This document shows positions 4,947 to 6,808 of a DNA stretch of 6,808 nucleotides, piece after piece; the first letter of the stretch is position 1; every line of letters starts with the position of its first letter. The DNA is from Gammaproteobacteria bacterium. GTDB taxonomy: Bacteria > Pseudomonadota > Gammaproteobacteria > J044. Below the pieces are notes generated by a model. It did no database searches. It saw only the letters and a program-made list of their open reading frames with translations, and was not told where the DNA came from. Made by a program: the position numbers and the translations under genes. The DNA lies in NCBI GenBank assembly GCA_026995955.1, contig JALWNJ010000248.1, forward strand, positions 7,422 through 14,229, in the 5' to 3' direction.

Positions 4947-5909
4947 TCAGTGCCACAACCCCTTGGCATGTCGCCAGCGGGGATCCTCGTCGCTGACCTC
5001 GAGATGATGCCTTACCGGCAGGTCCGGCCAGTCGAAAACCGGCTGCATGGGTTCGAGCTGCTGCAGTTCGCGCAGGCGGCGGATGCGTTCCTCGGTGGCC
5101 GGGTGGGTGCGCAGCAGGGAGGGCTCCGGCAGGTGCATGCCGGGCAGCATGAGCTGCTTGAGCCAGTGCTGCTGGGCGCGTTCGATGCGCGCCAGGGCCT
5201 CGGCCAGGCCCTCGGGGTCGCCGGTGAGGCGCGCGCCGTTGAGGTCGGCGTCGTACTCGCGGGTGCGGGACAGAGCGAGCTGGGCCAAGGCGCTCAGGTT
5301 GGGCGCGAAGATGAGCAGGAACACCGCCGGCCAGGAGATGTGCACGCCGTACATCATCAGCGCCGGCAGGTTGACGAACAGCAGGATCTGGCCGAACACG
5401 GACATGAAGCTGGTCATGCGGCTGAACAGGTCGGCGATGCCCATCACCCAGGTGTCGCGGTTGCGGATGTGGCTGATCTCGTGCGCCAGCACATTGCCGA
5501 GCTGGCGCCAGGTGAGGCTGTCGAGCAGCCCGCCGGTGACGGCGATGGCCGAGTTGTCGGGGGTGCCGACGGAGAAGGCATTCACCATCCGGCTGGGCAC
5601 ATAGTACAGCCGTGGCACGGCGGGCAGCTCGGCGCGGCGGGCCAGCCCTTCCACCATGTCGAACAGCTCCTGCAGCTCGTCGCGTGACAGCGGCCGCGCC
5701 TGGTACAGGCGCATCACCATCTTCGGCGACACGGCCGGATTCAGGAGCAGCAGCAGGCCCAGGGTGAACAGCAGGGTGGTGACCCCGTCCGGGCCCCACA
5801 GCAGCCAGCCGAGCAGGGCCATGAAGGCGGCCATGACGGCCAGCAGCAGGGCGCTCTGCAGGCGGTTGAGCAGGCCGTGCTCGGCCCAGACGATGTGCGG
5901 GATCAGCAT
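4947..5909 (-). CDS. htpX: HtpX-type membrane zinc metalloprotease (M48)
   Basis: The product is 320 residues, somewhat longer than E. coli HtpX (about 290). Helices are expected at about 19-39 and 42-60, then after the catalytic motif at about 168-189 and 192-213. The active site H-E-I-S-H is at 143-147 (zinc ligands H143 and H147, catalytic E144), and the third ligand is probably E218 in S-R-T-R-E-Y-D-A-D. A late T-H-P-A-T-E-E-R-I motif (268-276) is typical of the family. HtpX acts in the inner membrane, cutting damaged or misfolded membrane proteins together with FtsH. After about residue 284 there is an acidic and aromatic tail with P-V-F-D-W-P-D-L-P that I do not see as part of the core protease. 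The start at 5909 lacks a clear ribosome site. The gene follows cbpM after 65 bases containing a GC-rich hairpin. Confidence 0.93.
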   Translation of the reverse strand: MLIPHIVWAEHGLLNRLQSALLLAVMAAFMALLGWLLWGPDGVTTLLFTLGLLLLLNPAVSPKMVMRLYQARPLSRDELQELFDMVEGLARRAELPAVPRLYYVPSRMVNAFSVGTPDNSAIAVTGGLLDSLTWRQLGNVLAHEISHIRNRDTWVMGIADLFSRMTSFMSVFGQILLFVNLPALMMYGVHISWPAVFLLIFAPNLSALAQLALSRTREYDADLNGARLTGDPEGLAEALARIERAQQHWLKQLMLPGMHLPEPSLLRTHPATEERIRRLRELQQLEPMQPVFDWPDLPVRHHLEVSDEDPRWRHAKGLWH

Positions 5910-5927
5910 GCGGGCACTCTGGCACAG

Positions 5928-5951
5928 CCCCGGCGCGGCTTCAAGCCGGGG
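5928..5951 (-). terminator. GC-rich hairpin between cbpM and htpX
   Basis: On the minus strand CCCCGGC, a ten-base loop and GCCGGGG form a 7-bp stem, starting 23 bases past the cbpM stop and ending 18 bases before the htpX start. There is no T-run after it, so it may be an attenuating or mRNA-stabilising structure, or a leader element for htpX, rather than a full intrinsic terminator. Confidence 0.4.
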
Positions 5952-5974
5952 TCAGGTGGCGCAGTGTGCGGTGA

Positions 5975-6292
5975 CTACAGATTTTCGAGACAGTGCAGGC
6001 GTCGGCGCAGGCGCCGGATCTCGTCCAGCAGTTCCAGGGCCAGCGCGGTACCGGCCATGTTGAGCTGCAGGTCGCGCTGCAAGCGGCGGGCGGCGCGCAC
6101 GCGGGCCAGGCTGCTGCCGGGGAAGCGCCACTGGCGGCTGTCGCTGCCCTGGACCTCGAGCACGCCCTGCTCCACCAGTTCGAGCACGAATTCGGCCGGT
6201 ACCTGACAGGCCCGGCACAGCTGGCCCAGGGTCAGCTCGGGTTCACGGTCGTGCAGGATCTGCGCCTCGATGATGCGGACGATCTCGTTCAT
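5975..6292 (-). CDS. cbpM: Chaperone modulator CbpM
   Basis: The product is 105 residues, the usual size for CbpM/YccV-type J-protein modulators. The N-terminal half is MerR-like: it begins M-N-E-I-V, has T-L-G-Q-L-C-R-A-C (21-29) as the start of the helix-turn-helix-like part, and E-Q-G-V-L-E (41-46). The second half is the hallmark long helix with R-V-R-A-A-R-R-L-Q-R-D-L (65-76), N-M-A-G-T-A-L-A-L-E-L-L (78-89) and a closing Arg-rich R-R-L-R-R-R-L. CbpM binds the J domain of CbpA and blocks both its action with DnaK and its DNA binding. An in-frame ATG at 6313 would add seven residues and overlap cbpA. I prefer 6292 because M-N-E-I is the expected N-terminus and a G-run lies six bases upstream. 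Only one base separates it from the cbpA stop, so the pair is surely translated together. Confidence 0.92.
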   Translation of the reverse strand: MNEIVRIIEAQILHDREPELTLGQLCRACQVPAEFVLELVEQGVLEVQGSDSRQWRFPGSSLARVRAARRLQRDLQLNMAGTALALELLDEIRRLRRRLHCLENL

Positions 6293-6293
6293 C

Positions 6294-6808
6294 TCAAACC
6301 CCCAGCCCGGCACGCGGGTTGTAGTTCAGTTCCTTCTTCATCTGTTCGTAAAGGGCCTTTGCCTTGGGCGTATCGGCCTTGGGCAGGGTCAGCTGCACGC
6401 GCACGAAGAAGTCGCCCGGCTGCCTGCCAGGGATGCCCTTGCCCTTGAGGCGCAGCTTCTTGCCCTGGGGCGTGTTCGGCGGCAACTTGAGCTGCACCGT
6501 CTTGCCGTCGGGTAGGGGCACCGGGACCTTCTCGCCCAGCGCCGCCTCCCAGGGGGCCACCGGCAGGTCGAGCGTGACATCGCGGCCCTCGACCTTGTAA
6601 GGCGAGTTGGGATCGAATTCGATCTCCAGGAACAGGTCGCCCGGCTCGCCGCCGCCGATGCCCGGCGCGCCCTGCCCCGCCAGGCGGATGTGCTGGCCCT
6701 GCTTGACGCCCTTGGGGATGCGCACCTGCAGGGTCTTCTCGCGCTGCACCACATGGCCCTGGCCGTCCACTTCCGGTACCCGCAGCAGCAGGGTGCGCGC
6801 GGCGGCGC
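6294..6808 (-). CDS. cbpA: CbpA-type DnaJ co-chaperone, C-terminal part (5' end outside window)
   Basis: The frame is open to the window edge, giving 170 visible residues; the J domain and start codon lie beyond 6808. What is seen is the substrate-binding half of a class B (no zinc finger) J protein. The first beta-sandwich has L-Q-V-R-I-P-K-G-V-K-x-G-Q-x-I-R-L-A-G-Q-G and a G-G-G-E-P-G-D-L-F-L-E turn. Next comes the second sandwich, opening with V-E-G-R-D-V and D-L-P-V-A-P-W-E-A-A-L-G, with L-R-L-K-G-K-G-I-P-G and P-G-D-F-F-V further on. The end, A-L-Y-E-Q-M-K-K-E-L followed by N-P-R, is typical of CbpA. It stimulates DnaK, delivers unfolded clients, and in E. coli also binds curved DNA. The adjacent cbpM gene supports CbpA rather than DnaJ. 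The frame has no stop or disruption in view. Confidence 0.93.
   Translation of the reverse strand, partial: AAARTLLLRVPEVDGQGHVVQREKTLQVRIPKGVKQGQHIRLAGQGAPGIGGGEPGDLFLEIEFDPNSPYKVEGRDVTLDLPVAPWEAALGEKVPVPLPDGKTVQLKLPPNTPQGKKLRLKGKGIPGRQPGDFFVRVQLTLPKADTPKAKALYEQMKKELNYNPRAGLGV

Noticed and set aside
4913..4969. N-terminal extension of the small exported protein
   Set aside because: The longer start would overlap the end of htpX and would place extra polar residues before the signal peptide, whereas the ATG at 4912 has an AAGGAGGT at ideal spacing.
5910..5945. Heat-shock sigma-32 type promoter before htpX, from a CTTGAAG on the minus strand at 5939-5945
   Set aside because: The -35-like element is there, but no CCCCAT-type -10 follows at the right distance, and the bases are better explained as part of the hairpin loop.

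Overview
The window is GC-rich chromosomal DNA from a Gram-negative bacterium, most likely a proteobacterium. The cbpA-cbpM pair, a zinc-finger thioredoxin 2, an HtpX protease and Sec-type signal peptides all fit a gammaproteobacterium. The genus cannot be settled from the sequence alone. I see no insertion sequence, integrase, phage gene, CRISPR array, rRNA or tRNA. It reads as ordinary housekeeping chromosome with a few poorly characterised genes rather than a mobile island.

Left part (1-1430, plus strand): the C-terminal end of a ParA/MinD-like ATPase, then an exported protein of 371 residues. The exported protein has an N-terminal domain I do not recognise, a Pro/Arg-rich linker containing a short duplication, and two tandem 68-residue repeats that share about half their residues.

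Middle part (1431-3573): a minus-strand gene for a two-helix membrane protein with a GGDEF-like domain whose catalytic signature has decayed. Its stop codon directly abuts the stop of the exported protein gene. It diverges, across a gap of only about 12 bases, from a plus-strand pair. That pair is a DUF523 protein, whose only three cysteines sit where an iron-sulfur cluster is bound in characterised relatives, and a CinA N-terminal-type (MoCF) protein overlapping it by 8 bases.

Right part (3613-6808, all minus strand, read right to left): cbpA (5' end cut by the window edge), cbpM, htpX, a small exported protein of unknown function, trxC and a one-repeat UPF0016/GDT1 membrane transporter. Gaps are 1, 65, 34, 53 and 53 bases. 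They could be one stress and protein-quality-control cluster: a J-domain co-chaperone with its modulator, a membrane protease, a thiol-disulfide reductase and a probable manganese exporter. Hairpins in the gaps before htpX and trxC may divide it into separate transcripts. No gap between genes exceeds about 75 bases, so there is no long non-coding stretch to explain.
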